64,000 nt of DNA, taken from contig NZ_ATAO01000013.1 in NCBI RefSeq assembly GCF_000455825.1, positions 56,910-120,909 of the forward strand, in the 5' to 3' direction. Every line of letters starts with the position of its first letter. Positions within the stretch are counted from its first letter, which is position 1. The notes beneath the pieces are model-generated. The model had not been told where the DNA came from and made no database searches. It saw only the letters and a program-made list of their open reading frames with translations. Positions 1 through 8,402 of this stretch are shown piece by piece. A program made the position numbers and the translations under genes. This DNA is from Microbacterium maritypicum MF109 (GTDB lineage: Bacteria; Actinomycetota; Actinomycetes; Actinomycetales; Microbacteriaceae).

Positions 1-624
1 CCGCCCGTGATCGAGGAGCTCGCCGCCGACGCCGTCATCATCGCGACCCCCGAATCCGCAGCGCGGGAACTCCTCGCCTCGGTGGTGCCCGACCTTCTGA
101 AGACAGAGGCCGCAGCCTCTCCCGAGATCGAGATCGTCACCCTCCTCCTCGACGCGCCGGAACTCGCCACCCCGCCCCGCGGTACCGGCGTGCTCACCGT
201 CCCGGGCAGCCACACCGCCAAGGCGCTCACCCACTCGACGGCGAAGTGGGGCTGGGTGCGCGAGGCCGCAGGTGCTCGGCAGATCGTTCGGGTGTCGTTC
301 GGCGCGCAGGGCGAGCCGGCGGCCACCGCGGGCCTGAGCGACGACGCGGCCGCAGACCTGGCGCGGCGAGAAGCCGCCGCCCTGCTCGGCGTCGCCATCG
401 GCCCTGCGGCCGTCGTCGCCTCGCATCGTGGGCGCTTCGTGCAGTCGCAGCCGGCGTCGATCATCGGGTCCGGAGAAAGGCGCACAGCGGCGCGCGCAGC
501 TGTCCAGGCGGTGCCCGGTGTGGCCGCGGTGGGGGCCTGGCTGGCGGGAACGGGGCTCGCTCAGGTGGTCCCGGATGCGCGGGACGAGGCCGACCGTCTG
601 CGACGCGCCCTGTTGTGGGACTGA
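1..624 (+). CDS. hemG: Protoporphyrinogen/coproporphyrinogen oxidase, C-terminal part (gene cut by window edge)
   Basis: The reading frame is open from the first base, so only the last ~207 residues are present. This is the C-terminal part of the FAD-dependent oxidase called HemG/HemY, or CgoX in the coproporphyrin route, which oxidises (copro)porphyrinogen to (copro)porphyrin at the membrane. The end of the protein carries a Gly/Ala-rich segment (GVAAVGAWLAGTGLAQVV) followed by a charged helix. In this family that region closes the FAD-binding fold ('GAW..GxG' then DADR-like). Its position just ahead of hemQ/hemC/hemD/hemB/hemL supports the call. The N-terminal GxGxxG dinucleotide motif is outside the window. 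The GTG at 7 is internal, not a start. Confidence 0.75.
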   Translation, partial: PPVIEELAADAVIIATPESAARELLASVVPDLLKTEAAASPEIEIVTLLLDAPELATPPRGTGVLTVPGSHTAKALTHSTAKWGWVREAAGARQIVRVSFGAQGEPAATAGLSDDAAADLARREAAALLGVAIGPAAVVASHRGRFVQSQPASIIGSGERRTAARAAVQAVPGVAAVGAWLAGTGLAQVVPDARDEADRLRRALLWD

Positions 625-669
625 TCGTCGGAGTGGGAGTGCCCTCCGTGTCAACCCTCTGACCCATAG

Positions 670-685
670 ATGCCGAAATCGGCAT
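670..685. promoter_or_regulatory. Inverted repeat with possible promoter upstream of the YtxH-like gene
   Basis: ATGCCGA and TCGGCAT form a perfect 7+7 inverted repeat around AA. A TACGCT hexamer at 693-698 could be a -10 element, placing the repeat near the -35 position. The layout suggests an operator or a small hairpin ahead of the 787 gene. The binding factor is unknown. Confidence 0.3.
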
Positions 686-786
686 ACGGGGTTACGCTGG
701 GTACCTGGCCGCGGGGTGCGAAAGCCTGCGGCCGGTCCCAACCGGGCGAATCTGGCCGGACTACCGGAACAAGGTGAGGAGACCCC

Positions 787-1245
787 ATGAAGGGGAAGAT
801 CGGACTCGTCGTCGGGCTCGGCGTGGGCTACGTCCTCGGCACCCGTGCCGGACGTGAGCGCTACGAGCAGATCAAGACGCAGTGGCTCAAGGTGTGGAAC
901 CTCGATCCCGTGCAGGAGCAGGTCACCAAGGTCAAGGGCTTCGTCGGCGACAAGGCCGCGGCCGTCCCCGGCGCTCTCTGGACCGGGGTCGTGAAGGTCG
1001 CGAAGTCGGTCAGCGGCAACGGCACGCCCGGTCAGCGGCTCGACTCCGCCATCGCCACAGGACGCGAGGCGGCGGAAGACCTCGCCGAGGCGACGGAAGA
1101 GGCGGTCGAAGCCGCGAAGGCCACCGCGTCGTCGAATGCCTCGTCGAGCAAGACGTCGACCAAGACCGCAGCCAAGCCCGCCGCGAAGAAGCCCGCGGCC
1201 AAGAAGCCGGCTGCGAAGTCCGCCCCCAAGAAGTCCGGCGCCTGA
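787..1245 (+). CDS. YtxH-like small protein with Ala/Lys-rich C-terminal tail
   Basis: A 152-residue protein. The first ~30 residues hold a glycine-rich hydrophobic segment and the pattern GxGxGYxLGTRAGRERYE, typical of YtxH-type and related actinobacterial proteins. The middle is amphipathic. The last ~35 residues are almost only Ala, Lys, Pro and Ser (KKPAAKKPAAK), like a histone-H1 tail, so binding to polyanions such as DNA or teichoic acid is possible but unproven. The start is fixed by a GGTGAGGAG ribosome site six bases before the ATG. The Holin-X-like gene starts one base after its stop, so they are probably co-transcribed. No enzymatic function is visible. Confidence 0.6.
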   Translation: MKGKIGLVVGLGVGYVLGTRAGRERYEQIKTQWLKVWNLDPVQEQVTKVKGFVGDKAAAVPGALWTGVVKVAKSVSGNGTPGQRLDSAIATGREAAEDLAEATEEAVEAAKATASSNASSSKTSTKTAAKPAAKKPAAKKPAAKSAPKKSGA

Positions 1246-1246
1246 C

Positions 1247-1654
1247 ATGCCCCGCGGATACCGCGATCGCGCCGACGACAGCCTGCTGACTCTCCTCGGA
1301 GACCTGCCGGAACTCGTCACGAATCTGGTCAAGGCCGAGATCGACGCCGCGAAGGCGTGGATCTCGCGCACCTCGAAGGACGCCGGCATCGGTTCCGTGT
1401 GGTTCCTCGTCGCGCTGTTCTTCCTGTTCTGGGCCGTGCCGGTGATCCTCGTGTTCGCGATCGCCGGGCTGTCCTCCTGGTGGCCCGTGTGGCTCTCCGC
1501 GATCGCGGTGTTCGGCATCCTGATCCTCGCCGTGCTGCTGTTCGCGCTACTCGGGATCCTCAAGTTCCGCAAGGTGCTCGCGCGCCAGAACCCGGCGCAG
1601 GCCGTCGCCGAGGACATCCGACTCGTGAAGGAGGCCGGCGATGACGAATTCTGA
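1247..1654 (+). CDS. Actinobacterial Holin-X / phage-holin-family membrane protein
   Basis: A 135-residue protein with a charged amphipathic N-terminus containing a 'LPELVTNLVKAEIDAAK' helix. Two adjacent transmembrane segments (about residues 45-70 and 76-100) follow, then a charged tail. This architecture is that of the 'phage holin family / Holin-X' proteins common in actinobacterial chromosomes, which are not tied to prophages. The ATG at 1247 is chosen because it follows the previous stop directly and the domain starts there; the frame is open further upstream but antisense-like. It overlaps the next gene by 14 bases. The role is unknown, probably in the membrane or envelope. Confidence 0.6.
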   Translation: MPRGYRDRADDSLLTLLGDLPELVTNLVKAEIDAAKAWISRTSKDAGIGSVWFLVALFFLFWAVPVILVFAIAGLSSWWPVWLSAIAVFGILILAVLLFALLGILKFRKVLARQNPAQAVAEDIRLVKEAGDDEF

Positions 1655-1913
1655 GTCGCTGCCGCGTACCGCCGTTCCCGGCGGGATCGTCGACCCCGTC
1701 GCCTCGGCCCGCGCCGAGCTGAAGGCCGCCCTCGCGGCGATCGAGGTCAAGGGGAACATCCCACGCCGGGTCGAGAAGGCATCGACGCGTGCGGCGGCGA
1801 AGGCCCGCGTGTTCGCGGACCGCAACCCGATCGGGGCGATCGCCGCCGCGGTCGGCATCGCCGCGGCGGTGGGGGGCGCGGTCTGGGCGATCGCGCGCTT
1901 CCTCTCGCGCTGA
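1641..1913 (+). CDS. Small single-pass membrane protein (DUF3618-like)
   Basis: A 90-residue protein. Residues ~20-60 are an Ala/Glu/Arg-rich helix, followed by 'NPIGAIAAAVGIAAAVGGAVW', one glycine/alanine-rich transmembrane helix at the C-terminus. This layout resembles DUF3618 proteins and the C-terminus of ElaB/YqjD-type proteins. A GGAGG site six bases before the ATG and a 14-base overlap with the Holin-X-like gene point to translational coupling. The three small genes at 787-1913 probably make one membrane-associated set of unknown function inside the heme cluster. Confidence 0.5.
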   Translation: MTNSESLPRTAVPGGIVDPVASARAELKAALAAIEVKGNIPRRVEKASTRAAAKARVFADRNPIGAIAAAVGIAAAVGGAVWAIARFLSR

Positions 1914-1979
1914 GGTGCGGCATTCCAGGATGCCGTGAGCAGCCCTCGCGGGTGATTAGCGGCTCCTGCGCAAACGAGG

Positions 1980-1985
1980 CAGACT
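1980..1985 (+). promoter_or_regulatory. Leaderless-type -10 (CAGACT) of hemQ
   Basis: CAGACT lies seven bases before the hemQ ATG at 1993. The same 'GGCAGACTGGGG' context precedes the 8403 gene. The spacing would place transcription start at or next to the start codon. Confidence 0.35.
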
Positions 1986-1992
1986 GGGGAGC

Positions 1993-2673
1993 ATGATGTC
2001 CGAAGAGCGCGATGAGAACCCGTCCGGCTTCACCCTCTGGGCTGTCTGGCGACGAAACCCCGACGTCCCTGTGACGGAGACCGACTCGACCGAGCTCGAG
2101 ACGATCGTCTCCTACATCGAGGACTCCGGAGTCACCGTCCGCGGCTTCTACGACGTCTCCGGCCTCAAGGCCGATGCCGACCTCATGGTGTGGCTGCACG
2201 GCGACACCGCCGAGGAACTGCAGAAGGCGCTCCGCCGCCTTCGTCGCACCGAACTCCTGCGTGCGCTGCTCCCGGTGTGGAACGTGATGGGCGTGCACCG
2301 CGACGCCGAGTTCAACCGCTCGCACGTTCCGGGCTTCCTCCGCGGGGTCGACCCCAAGGAATGGCTGTGCCTGTACCCGTTCGTGCGCACGCCCGAGTGG
2401 TACCTCGCGCCGGAGGAGGAGCGTCGCAAGATGCTCGCCGACCACGGCCGCAAGGGTGCCGCCTTCAAGGGTGTGCTCGCGAACACCGTCGCGTCGTTCG
2501 CGCTCGGCGACTACGAGTGGCTGCTTCCGCTCGAGGCCGATGAGCTCACCGACCTCGTCGACATGATGCGCGACCTCCGCTACACCGATGCCCGCATGTA
2601 TGTGAAGGAGGAGGTGCCCTTCTACACGGGGCGCAGGCTCCGGTTCGACGAGATCGCGGACGTCCTCCAGTAA
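1993..2673 (+). CDS. hemQ: Coproheme decarboxylase HemQ (chlorite dismutase fold)
   Basis: A 226-residue protein that oxidatively decarboxylates coproheme III to heme b with peroxide, the last step of the coproporphyrin-dependent route. The sequence fits the actinobacterial subgroup: proximal heme ligand H151 (ADHGR), catalytic tyrosine Y128 (LYPFVRTPEW) and a distal H111 (SHVPGF). All three are offset by seven from H158/Y135/H118 described for Corynebacterium diphtheriae ChdC. Two ATGs are adjacent at 1993/1996; no clear ribosome site is seen, but a -10-like hexamer ends seven bases upstream. hemC follows after four bases, so the genes are co-transcribed. HemQ implies that the upstream oxidase makes coproporphyrin III. 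Confidence 0.92.
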   Translation: MMSEERDENPSGFTLWAVWRRNPDVPVTETDSTELETIVSYIEDSGVTVRGFYDVSGLKADADLMVWLHGDTAEELQKALRRLRRTELLRALLPVWNVMGVHRDAEFNRSHVPGFLRGVDPKEWLCLYPFVRTPEWYLAPEEERRKMLADHGRKGAAFKGVLANTVASFALGDYEWLLPLEADELTDLVDMMRDLRYTDARMYVKEEVPFYTGRRLRFDEIADVLQ

Positions 2674-2677
2674 GCCC

Positions 2678-3673
2678 ATGAGCACCCCCATCCGTCTGGG
2701 TACCCGTCGCAGTGCGCTCGCGCAGGCGCAGTCGGGCCATGTCGCCACGGCCCTCGAGAAGCTCTCGGGGCGTCGGGTCGAACTCGTCCCGATCACCAGC
2801 GAGGGCGACACGAATCGTGCATCCCTCTCCGAGATCGGCGGCCAGGGCATCTTCGCCACGCGCCTTCGCGAGGCGCTGTTCGCGGGGGAGTGCGATTTTC
2901 TCGTGCACTCGTTGAAGGATCTGCCGACGGCGATCCCCGATGGCCTCGTGATCGCCGCGACGCCGAAGCGTGAGGATCCGCGCGATGTGGTCCTCACCCG
3001 CGACGGCACCGCACTGCACGAACTGCGCTCCGGCAGCACGGTCGGAACCGGTTCGCCGCGGCGTATCGCGCAGGTGCGTCGTCGGGCGCCGGGCGCCGAG
3101 GTGGTCGACATCCGCGGCAACGTCGACTCCCGTCTCGCCCGGGTCGCGTCCGGGGAGCTGGATGCGGTGATCCTCGCGGCGGCGGGCCTCTCGAGACTCG
3201 GAGCGAAGTCTCCGCTGCGACGGGAAGAGCTCGGTCTCGCCGAATGGCCGACCGCGCCCGGGCAGGGATCGCTCGCCGTCGAGACCCGTGCCGATGCACC
3301 GGAAGAGCTGCTCGCGGCTCTCGCCGGTCTCGACGACGCCGACACCCGTCTGGCCATCACCGTCGAGCGCGCGATCCTGCAGGGACTGGATGCCGGATGC
3401 CAGGCGCCGATGGCCGCGCACGCCGTGGTGGACGGCTCCTCGATCCGGGTCAGGACGGTCGTCTATGCCGCTGACGGAGGGCGCCGGATCGGCCTCGACG
3501 TCACCGAAGACCTGAACGGGGAGTATATTCGTCGGAACGGCAGTGGCAATGGAGCGGATGCTGCCGATGGTGCAGACCCGATGCACGCAGCGCGCGAGCT
3601 CGGGTTCACTGTTGCCCGTCGGCTGCTCGATCAAGGGGCGGCCGGCCTCGTATCCCGAGAGCAATCCTCATGA
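2678..3673 (+). CDS. hemC: Hydroxymethylbilane synthase (porphobilinogen deaminase)
   Basis: A 331-residue cytosolic enzyme that joins four porphobilinogens into hydroxymethylbilane. Diagnostic pieces are the N-terminal RLGTRRSALAQAQ, the catalytic aspartate in HSLKDLPT (D81), the arginine-rich GSPRRIAQ segment, and LDAGCQAPMAAHA with C241, which carries the dipyrromethane cofactor. Length and domain order are normal. An insertion before the last helix (around residues 285-300, NGSGNGADAADGAD) looks like a lineage-specific low-complexity loop. The last four bases overlap the hemD start (ATGA), a sign of translational coupling. Confidence 0.96.
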   Translation: MSTPIRLGTRRSALAQAQSGHVATALEKLSGRRVELVPITSEGDTNRASLSEIGGQGIFATRLREALFAGECDFLVHSLKDLPTAIPDGLVIAATPKREDPRDVVLTRDGTALHELRSGSTVGTGSPRRIAQVRRRAPGAEVVDIRGNVDSRLARVASGELDAVILAAAGLSRLGAKSPLRREELGLAEWPTAPGQGSLAVETRADAPEELLAALAGLDDADTRLAITVERAILQGLDAGCQAPMAAHAVVDGSSIRVRTVVYAADGGRRIGLDVTEDLNGEYIRRNGSGNGADAADGADPMHAARELGFTVARRLLDQGAAGLVSREQSS

Positions 3674-4467
3674 CCACTTCCGAAATCAAGCAGGACCGAC
3701 CGCTGGACGGCTGGCGCATCCTCGTGCCCCGTGGCGGGCCGTGGGGCGACAGCGTCGCCGCGAGTCTGCGCGCGCTGGGCGCCGTGCCCGTCGTCGCGCC
3801 GCTCATCAACTTCGCGCCGACGACCGATCAGGCGACGCTCGACTCCGCGCTCGCGCAACTGGCCGCGGGGGAGTTCGACTGGCTGACCGTCACCAGCGCC
3901 ACCACCGTCGACGTGCTCTTCGCGCACCGGGCCGTCGTGCCGCGTGCGACCAAGATCGCCGCCGTCGGTGAGACGACCGCCGCGGCTCTGCAGGCGGTCG
4001 GCTACGAGGTGACGCTGGTTCCCGAGCAGGACAACTCCGCCGAGGGGATGGCGCAGCAGCTCATCGCCCTCGAGAAGGAGCCGCGCCGTATCCTCGCCCT
4101 GCGCAGCGAGATCGCGAAGCCGGTGCTGAGCCGGTTGCTCTCCGAGGCTGGTCACGACGTGCACGGCGTCGTCGCCTATCGCACGGTGGGAGTGCCGGTG
4201 ACGGAGCGCATCCGCCGCGACGTCGAGAACGGACGGATCAACGCAATCCTGATCACCAGTGGGTCGGTCGCCGAGCAGGTGCGCGAGCAGTTCCCGGAGA
4301 TCCCGGACGAGACGCTGCTCGCCGCGATCGGACCGCGGACCGCGAAGGACGCGCAGCGTGCGGGCCTGCCCGTGTCGGTCGTCGCCGACCGCCAGACCGT
4401 CGACGCGCTCATCGATGCGGTCTCGCACTTCACTCTTCCGCACGCGGCCGACGAGTTCGCGCCGTGA
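3670..4467 (+). CDS. hemD: Uroporphyrinogen-III synthase
   Basis: A 265-residue protein that cyclises hydroxymethylbilane to uroporphyrinogen III with inversion of ring D. HemD proteins are poorly conserved, but the two-lobed pattern is visible: '[22 protein letters not shown]' at the start, '[15 protein letters not shown]' in lobe one, then '[17 protein letters not shown]' and '[16 protein letters not shown]' in lobe two. The ATG overlaps the hemC stop and the last four bases overlap the GTG of hemB, so hemCDB are translated as a coupled unit. Operon position makes the assignment firm. Confidence 0.93.
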   Translation: MTTSEIKQDRPLDGWRILVPRGGPWGDSVAASLRALGAVPVVAPLINFAPTTDQATLDSALAQLAAGEFDWLTVTSATTVDVLFAHRAVVPRATKIAAVGETTAAALQAVGYEVTLVPEQDNSAEGMAQQLIALEKEPRRILALRSEIAKPVLSRLLSEAGHDVHGVVAYRTVGVPVTERIRRDVENGRINAILITSGSVAEQVREQFPEIPDETLLAAIGPRTAKDAQRAGLPVSVVADRQTVDALIDAVSHFTLPHAADEFAP

Positions 4468-5441
4468 GCTTTCCCGACGTTCGACTGAGGCGTCTGCGGC
4501 AGTCGCGGGCGGTGCGAGATCTCGTGCGTGAGACCTCGCTGCAGCCTCGACAGCTCGTGCTTCCGCTCTTCGTGCGCGAAGGCATCTCCGAGCCCGTGCA
4601 GATCGGCTCGATGCCCGGCGTCGCTCAGCACTCCCTGGATTCACTGCGCGCGGCGGCGGTCCAGGCGGCGGAGGCCGGTGTCGGCGGAGTGATGCTGTTC
4701 GGCGTGCCCGCCGTCCGCGACGCCGTCGGGTCGGGAGCCGACGATCCGCACGGCATCCTGAACGTCGCGACCGAGGCGCTGGCCGCCGAGGTCGGCGACG
4801 CGCTCGTCGTGCAGACCGACCTGTGCCTGGACGAGTTCACCGATCACGGCCACTGCGGCGTTCTGGCCGCCGATGGCTCCGTCGACAACGACGCGACTCT
4901 CGAGCGGTACACCTCGATGGCGCTCGCACAGGCGCGCGCAGGTTCTCAGCTGCTGGGGCTTTCCGGGATGATGGACGGCCAGGTCGCGGTGATCCGCCGG
5001 GCGCTCGACGACGAGGGGTTCACCGACACCCTCCTGCTCGCGTATGCCGCGAAGTACGCCAGCGCCTTCTACGGACCCTTCCGCGAGGCTGTCGACTCTC
5101 AGCTCACCGGCGATCGTCGCACGTACCAGCTCGACCCGGGCAACCGGCGCGAGGGTGTGCGCGAGGCCGTCGTCGATGAGGCCGAGGGAGCCGACATCGT
5201 CATGGTGAAGCCGGCGATGGCCTTCCTCGACGTGCTGCGCGAGGTGCGCGACACCGTGAGTATTCCAGTGTGGGCATATCAGGTCTCCGGCGAGTACGCC
5301 ATGATCGAGGCCGCCGGTGCGAACGGGTGGATCGACCGTCGCGCGGCCATCCTCGAGTCCCTTCTCTCCATCCGCCGCGCCGGTGCGGATGCGGTGCTCA
5401 CCTACTGGGCCACCGAAGCGGCCGGCTGGCTGCGCGACTGA
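4464..5441 (+). CDS. hemB: Porphobilinogen synthase (delta-aminolevulinic acid dehydratase)
   Basis: A 325-residue enzyme that condenses two 5-aminolevulinates into porphobilinogen. Schiff-base lysines K197 ([14 protein letters not shown]) and K249 ([12 protein letters not shown]) are in place. The metal-binding stretch reads [15 protein letters not shown]121 and C131 are kept, but the middle ligand of the zinc-type C-x-C pair is aspartate (D123), intermediate between the Cys3 zinc type and the Asp-rich magnesium type. The start is a GTG overlapping the hemD stop (GTGA). hemL starts 22 bases downstream. Confidence 0.96.
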   Translation: MSFPDVRLRRLRQSRAVRDLVRETSLQPRQLVLPLFVREGISEPVQIGSMPGVAQHSLDSLRAAAVQAAEAGVGGVMLFGVPAVRDAVGSGADDPHGILNVATEALAAEVGDALVVQTDLCLDEFTDHGHCGVLAADGSVDNDATLERYTSMALAQARAGSQLLGLSGMMDGQVAVIRRALDDEGFTDTLLLAYAAKYASAFYGPFREAVDSQLTGDRRTYQLDPGNRREGVREAVVDEAEGADIVMVKPAMAFLDVLREVRDTVSIPVWAYQVSGEYAMIEAAGANGWIDRRAAILESLLSIRRAGADAVLTYWATEAAGWLRD

Positions 5442-5463
5442 CTTCTGCGAGGAGCTCTCCTTC

Positions 5464-6786
5464 ATGACCGACCGCAACGACGACCTGTTCTCCGCTGCCC
5501 GCGCGGTGATTCCCGGTGGGGTCAACTCGCCGGTGCGCGCCTACGGATCGGTCGGCGGCACGCCGCGGTTCCTCGCCTCGGCGAAGGGCGCGAGGGTCAC
5601 CGATGCCGCCGGTCGCGAGTACGTCGATCTCGTCGCCTCGTGGGGTCCTGCGCTTCTCGGGCATGCGCACCCGGAGATCGTCGCCGCGGTGCAGGAAGCC
5701 GCGTCCCGTGGGCTCTCGTTCGGCGCTCCGACCGAGGGCGAGGTCGAACTCGCCGCGCTGATCGCCGACCGTGTGCGGTTCGGCGAGACCCGACCCGTCG
5801 AGCGCGTGCGCCTGGTCTCCACGGGCACCGAGGCGACCATGACGGCCATCCGCCTCGCGCGCGGTGCCACCGGTCGCGACCTGCTCGTGAAGTTCGCCGG
5901 TCACTACCACGGCCACTCCGACGGCCTTCTCGCGGAAGCCGGTTCCGGCGTCGCGACGCTCGCGCTGCCGGGCTCCGCCGGGGTGCCCGCGCCGATCGCC
6001 GCCCAGACCCTCGTGATCGGCTACAACGACCCGGAGGCTCTGGCCGCCGTGTTCGCCGAGCACGGTCAGCGCATCGCCGCCGTCATCGTCGAGGCCTCGG
6101 CTGCGAACATGGGCGTGGTCGCTCCGCTGCCCGGATTCAACCGTCTGATCGCCGAGACCGCGCATGCTCATGGCGCACTGATGATCCTCGACGAGGTGCT
6201 CACCGGATTCCGGGTGCACCCGGCCGGATTCTGGGGGCTGCAGGCCGCCGCCGGCGAGGACTACCTGCCCGACATCTTCACGTTCGGCAAGGTCGTCGGC
6301 GGGGGCATGCCGCTGGCCGCGCTCGGTGGACGTGCCGAGGTCATGGACCTGCTGGCCCCGCTCGGGCCGGTCTACCAGGCGGGCACACTGTCCGGAAACC
6401 CGCTCTCGGTCGCTGCGGGTCTCGCGACGCTGCGGCTCGCGACCCCCGAGGTCTATGCGACCGTCGACGCCGCATCCGCTCGGGTGTCCACCGCGCTCGA
6501 CGCCGCGCTCACGTCGGCCGGTGTCACGCACGCGGTGGCCACCGCCGGCAACCTGTTCAACGCTTCTTTCCGGGCCTCGGCGCCGCGCAACTATGCCGAA
6601 GCGCAGGCGCAGGAGTCGTTCCGCTACGCGCCGTTCTTCCACTCGCTGCGCGAGCAGGGCGTCGCTCTTCCGCCGAGCGTGTTCGAGGCCTGGTTCCTCA
6701 CGGCGGCACACGGCGAGGAGGAACTGCAGCAGATCGAGACCGCTCTTCCCGCCGCTGCGGCTGCCGCGGCGGCCGCACGTCCGTAG
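5464..6786 (+). CDS. hemL: Glutamate-1-semialdehyde 2,1-aminomutase
   Basis: A 440-residue class III aminotransferase-fold PLP enzyme that makes 5-aminolevulinate from glutamate-1-semialdehyde (C5 pathway). Landmarks are '[11 protein letters not shown]' near the N-terminus, '[15 protein letters not shown]', '[13 protein letters not shown]', 'LILDEV'-like [11 protein letters not shown], and the PLP lysine K276 in [15 protein letters not shown]. The open frame begins further upstream, but the ATG at 5464 gives the family N-terminus and follows a GAGGAG site. The C-terminus ends in an alanine run. hemL ends 12 bases from the convergent HNH gene with no obvious hairpin between. Confidence 0.96.
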   Translation: MTDRNDDLFSAARAVIPGGVNSPVRAYGSVGGTPRFLASAKGARVTDAAGREYVDLVASWGPALLGHAHPEIVAAVQEAASRGLSFGAPTEGEVELAALIADRVRFGETRPVERVRLVSTGTEATMTAIRLARGATGRDLLVKFAGHYHGHSDGLLAEAGSGVATLALPGSAGVPAPIAAQTLVIGYNDPEALAAVFAEHGQRIAAVIVEASAANMGVVAPLPGFNRLIAETAHAHGALMILDEVLTGFRVHPAGFWGLQAAAGEDYLPDIFTFGKVVGGGMPLAALGGRAEVMDLLAPLGPVYQAGTLSGNPLSVAAGLATLRLATPEVYATVDAASARVSTALDAALTSAGVTHAVATAGNLFNASFRASAPRNYAEAQAQESFRYAPFFHSLREQGVALPPSVFEAWFLTAAHGEEELQQIETALPAAAAAAAAARP

Positions 6787-6798
6787 GCGCGAGTCCGG

Positions 6799-8268
6799 TC
6801 AGACGAACATGACGCGGCGCGGTGACGCGTCTGTGTAGACGCGGCCGAGTGGGCTGGTCCACTCGATGTCGCCTCCGGGGAGCTGTCTCGCACGCCAACG
6901 GTGCTTCTCGGCGATGTCGGGGTGCTTCAGCGAGTGGTGTCCCACGCAGAAGTGGCTGAGGTTGTCGATCGACGTGCTTCCGCCCTTGGCATGGTCGTGA
7001 TTGTGATCGACCTGACACCTGTGGACCGGTGTGCGGCACCCGGGGAATCGACAATGCTGATCGCGGGCCTGAAGGTGCCGCCGCATCGCCGTCGTCGGGG
7101 CGTAGGAGGCTGTGGCTGTCACGGTGCCCGCGCCGTCGAGGAAGAGGCGGGACCAGCCTCCGTTGCGACCGGCGAGATCGCGGGCGACGTCGGGATGCAG
7201 CGCGCCGATCCCATCGAGCTCGGCCGGCCGTTCGTCTCCTCCTGCCAGCGTCTCGGCAGCGATCGTGACCTGAATGCGCGCCCGGATGCTCTCCAGCGCG
7301 GTGCCCTCGGCCGTAGAGGGGTCGGTGGTCAGGAGTAGGTCGCTGAGCAGGTCGGCGCGCATCGCATCGATGCCGCGCTCGTCGGTCAGGAGGGGCGGGC
7401 CGCCGAGGGATGGATCGGTCGTGAAGGTGTCGCCCTCACCGAAGATGACGTGGGCATCGAATCGGGTGTCGTCGACGGGATACCTGTTGAGCACAGGGTC
7501 GTCTCGGCGGGAGTCGTCGGCGGCGAGATCCTGCAGGAAGACCTGGTCGGTGCCCGAGTCGAGCTCGTCCGGAGACAGCATCGGCACCTCGTCGGCGCGA
7601 GCGGCGCGATCACCGCGGGTGGCGATGACGTGCTGTGCGAGCCGCGTCAGGCGGTCGAGAATCGCGTGGGCGAGGTACTCCGGAAGCACGACCTGGAGCA
7701 GTGCGAGGCCGTCGTCGAGCGCCCTCAACGTGACCGATCGCTCGCCGTGGGCCCGTCGGTGACGCTCGACCACGGTCTCGCCGGCGAGGGAGGAGGCGAT
7801 CTGGCGCACCATCGTGCGGGTGCGCGCGGGAGAGTCCTGTTCGGCCACGACGAGCGCCGCCGTGTCATAGACGGTGAGGGTCTCGGCGTCTACTCGACCC
7901 TCGCGGACCCCCTGCCGCACGATGATTCCCTCCCGCACGATCTCTCGGACATGGGCCGCACTGAGCGCACCGCGGCGGAACGCGTCTCGCACGATGGGGT
8001 GCTCGGCCTCGAGGAAGTGGGCGTCGCTGAAGGCGTACTCGATGCTGCCCTTCGACATGCGACCGGCCGCAGAGTACTCCGCGATCATCGACCGATGGAT
8101 CGAATCGCGATGCTGCGGCTGCTCGCGGACATCGTCGTCGAGCAGCCGAAGTCGATCGGCGAGGAGGGCGGAGGCTTCAGCTTCGAGCGCCGCGATGCCT
8201 CGCCGCTTCTCCACCCAGGCATCGAGCAGGGCCTCGCGCTGATCGATGCTGTTCGCAGATGCCTTCAT
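6799..8268 (-). CDS. DUF222 / HNH endonuclease domain protein (13E12-repeat type)
   Basis: A 489-residue protein with an N-terminal DUF222 region rich in Arg and Asp, and a C-terminal HNH motif. The latter has CRFPGC, then the H-D-H core of CQVDHNHDHAKGG, then FCVGHH (two Cys, several His). Such '13E12-repeat' proteins are multicopy in Actinobacteria and some are known LexA/SOS targets in mycobacteria; their biological role is unsettled. The ATG at 8268 is preferred over upstream in-frame ATGs because a TATACT -10 ends six bases upstream, giving a leaderless mRNA. A LexA-like box overlaps that promoter. Confidence 0.85.
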   Translation of the reverse strand: MKASANSIDQREALLDAWVEKRRGIAALEAEASALLADRLRLLDDDVREQPQHRDSIHRSMIAEYSAAGRMSKGSIEYAFSDAHFLEAEHPIVRDAFRRGALSAAHVREIVREGIIVRQGVREGRVDAETLTVYDTAALVVAEQDSPARTRTMVRQIASSLAGETVVERHRRAHGERSVTLRALDDGLALLQVVLPEYLAHAILDRLTRLAQHVIATRGDRAARADEVPMLSPDELDSGTDQVFLQDLAADDSRRDDPVLNRYPVDDTRFDAHVIFGEGDTFTTDPSLGGPPLLTDERGIDAMRADLLSDLLLTTDPSTAEGTALESIRARIQVTIAAETLAGGDERPAELDGIGALHPDVARDLAGRNGGWSRLFLDGAGTVTATASYAPTTAMRRHLQARDQHCRFPGCRTPVHRCQVDHNHDHAKGGSTSIDNLSHFCVGHHSLKHPDIAEKHRWRARQLPGGDIEWTSPLGRVYTDASPRRVMFV

Positions 8269-8274
8269 TCTTCG

Positions 8275-8280
8275 AGTATA
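8275..8280 (-). promoter_or_regulatory. Leaderless-type -10 (TATACT) of the DUF222/HNH gene
   Basis: On the minus strand TATACT ends six bases before the ATG at 8268. A weak -35 (TTCCGT, 8298-8303) stands 17 bases upstream. The LexA-like box sits between and overlaps the -10. Confidence 0.55.
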
Positions 8281-8294
8281 GTACATATGTTCGA
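8279..8294 (-). promoter_or_regulatory. LexA/SOS-box-like operator
   Basis: The minus strand reads TCGAACATATGTACTA, matching the actinobacterial SOS box TCGAAC-N4-GTTCGA at 10 of 12 defined positions (left half perfect). It overlaps the -10 of the DUF222/HNH gene, the expected place for repression. DNA-damage induction is inferred. Confidence 0.65.
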
Positions 8295-8390
8295 ACGACG
8301 GAAGGGGAATCATGATGACTGGTGCTGATCGACAAGGGATCGTTGCGTTCCTGTGAGCAACTTCCAGACAACTGGCAGGGCCGCGCTGGC

Positions 8391-8396
8391 AGACTG
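8391..8396 (+). promoter_or_regulatory. Leaderless-type -10 (CAGACT) of the 8403 gene
   Basis: CAGACT ends six bases before the ATG at 8403, in the same GGCAGACTGGGG context seen before hemQ. Confidence 0.35.
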
Positions 8397-8402
8397 GGGG
8401 AC

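Noticed and set aside
1247..1654. Prophage remnant suggested by the holin-family gene
   Set aside because: Chromosomal Holin-X-type proteins are common in Actinobacteria, and no endolysin, integrase, portal or other phage gene is near.
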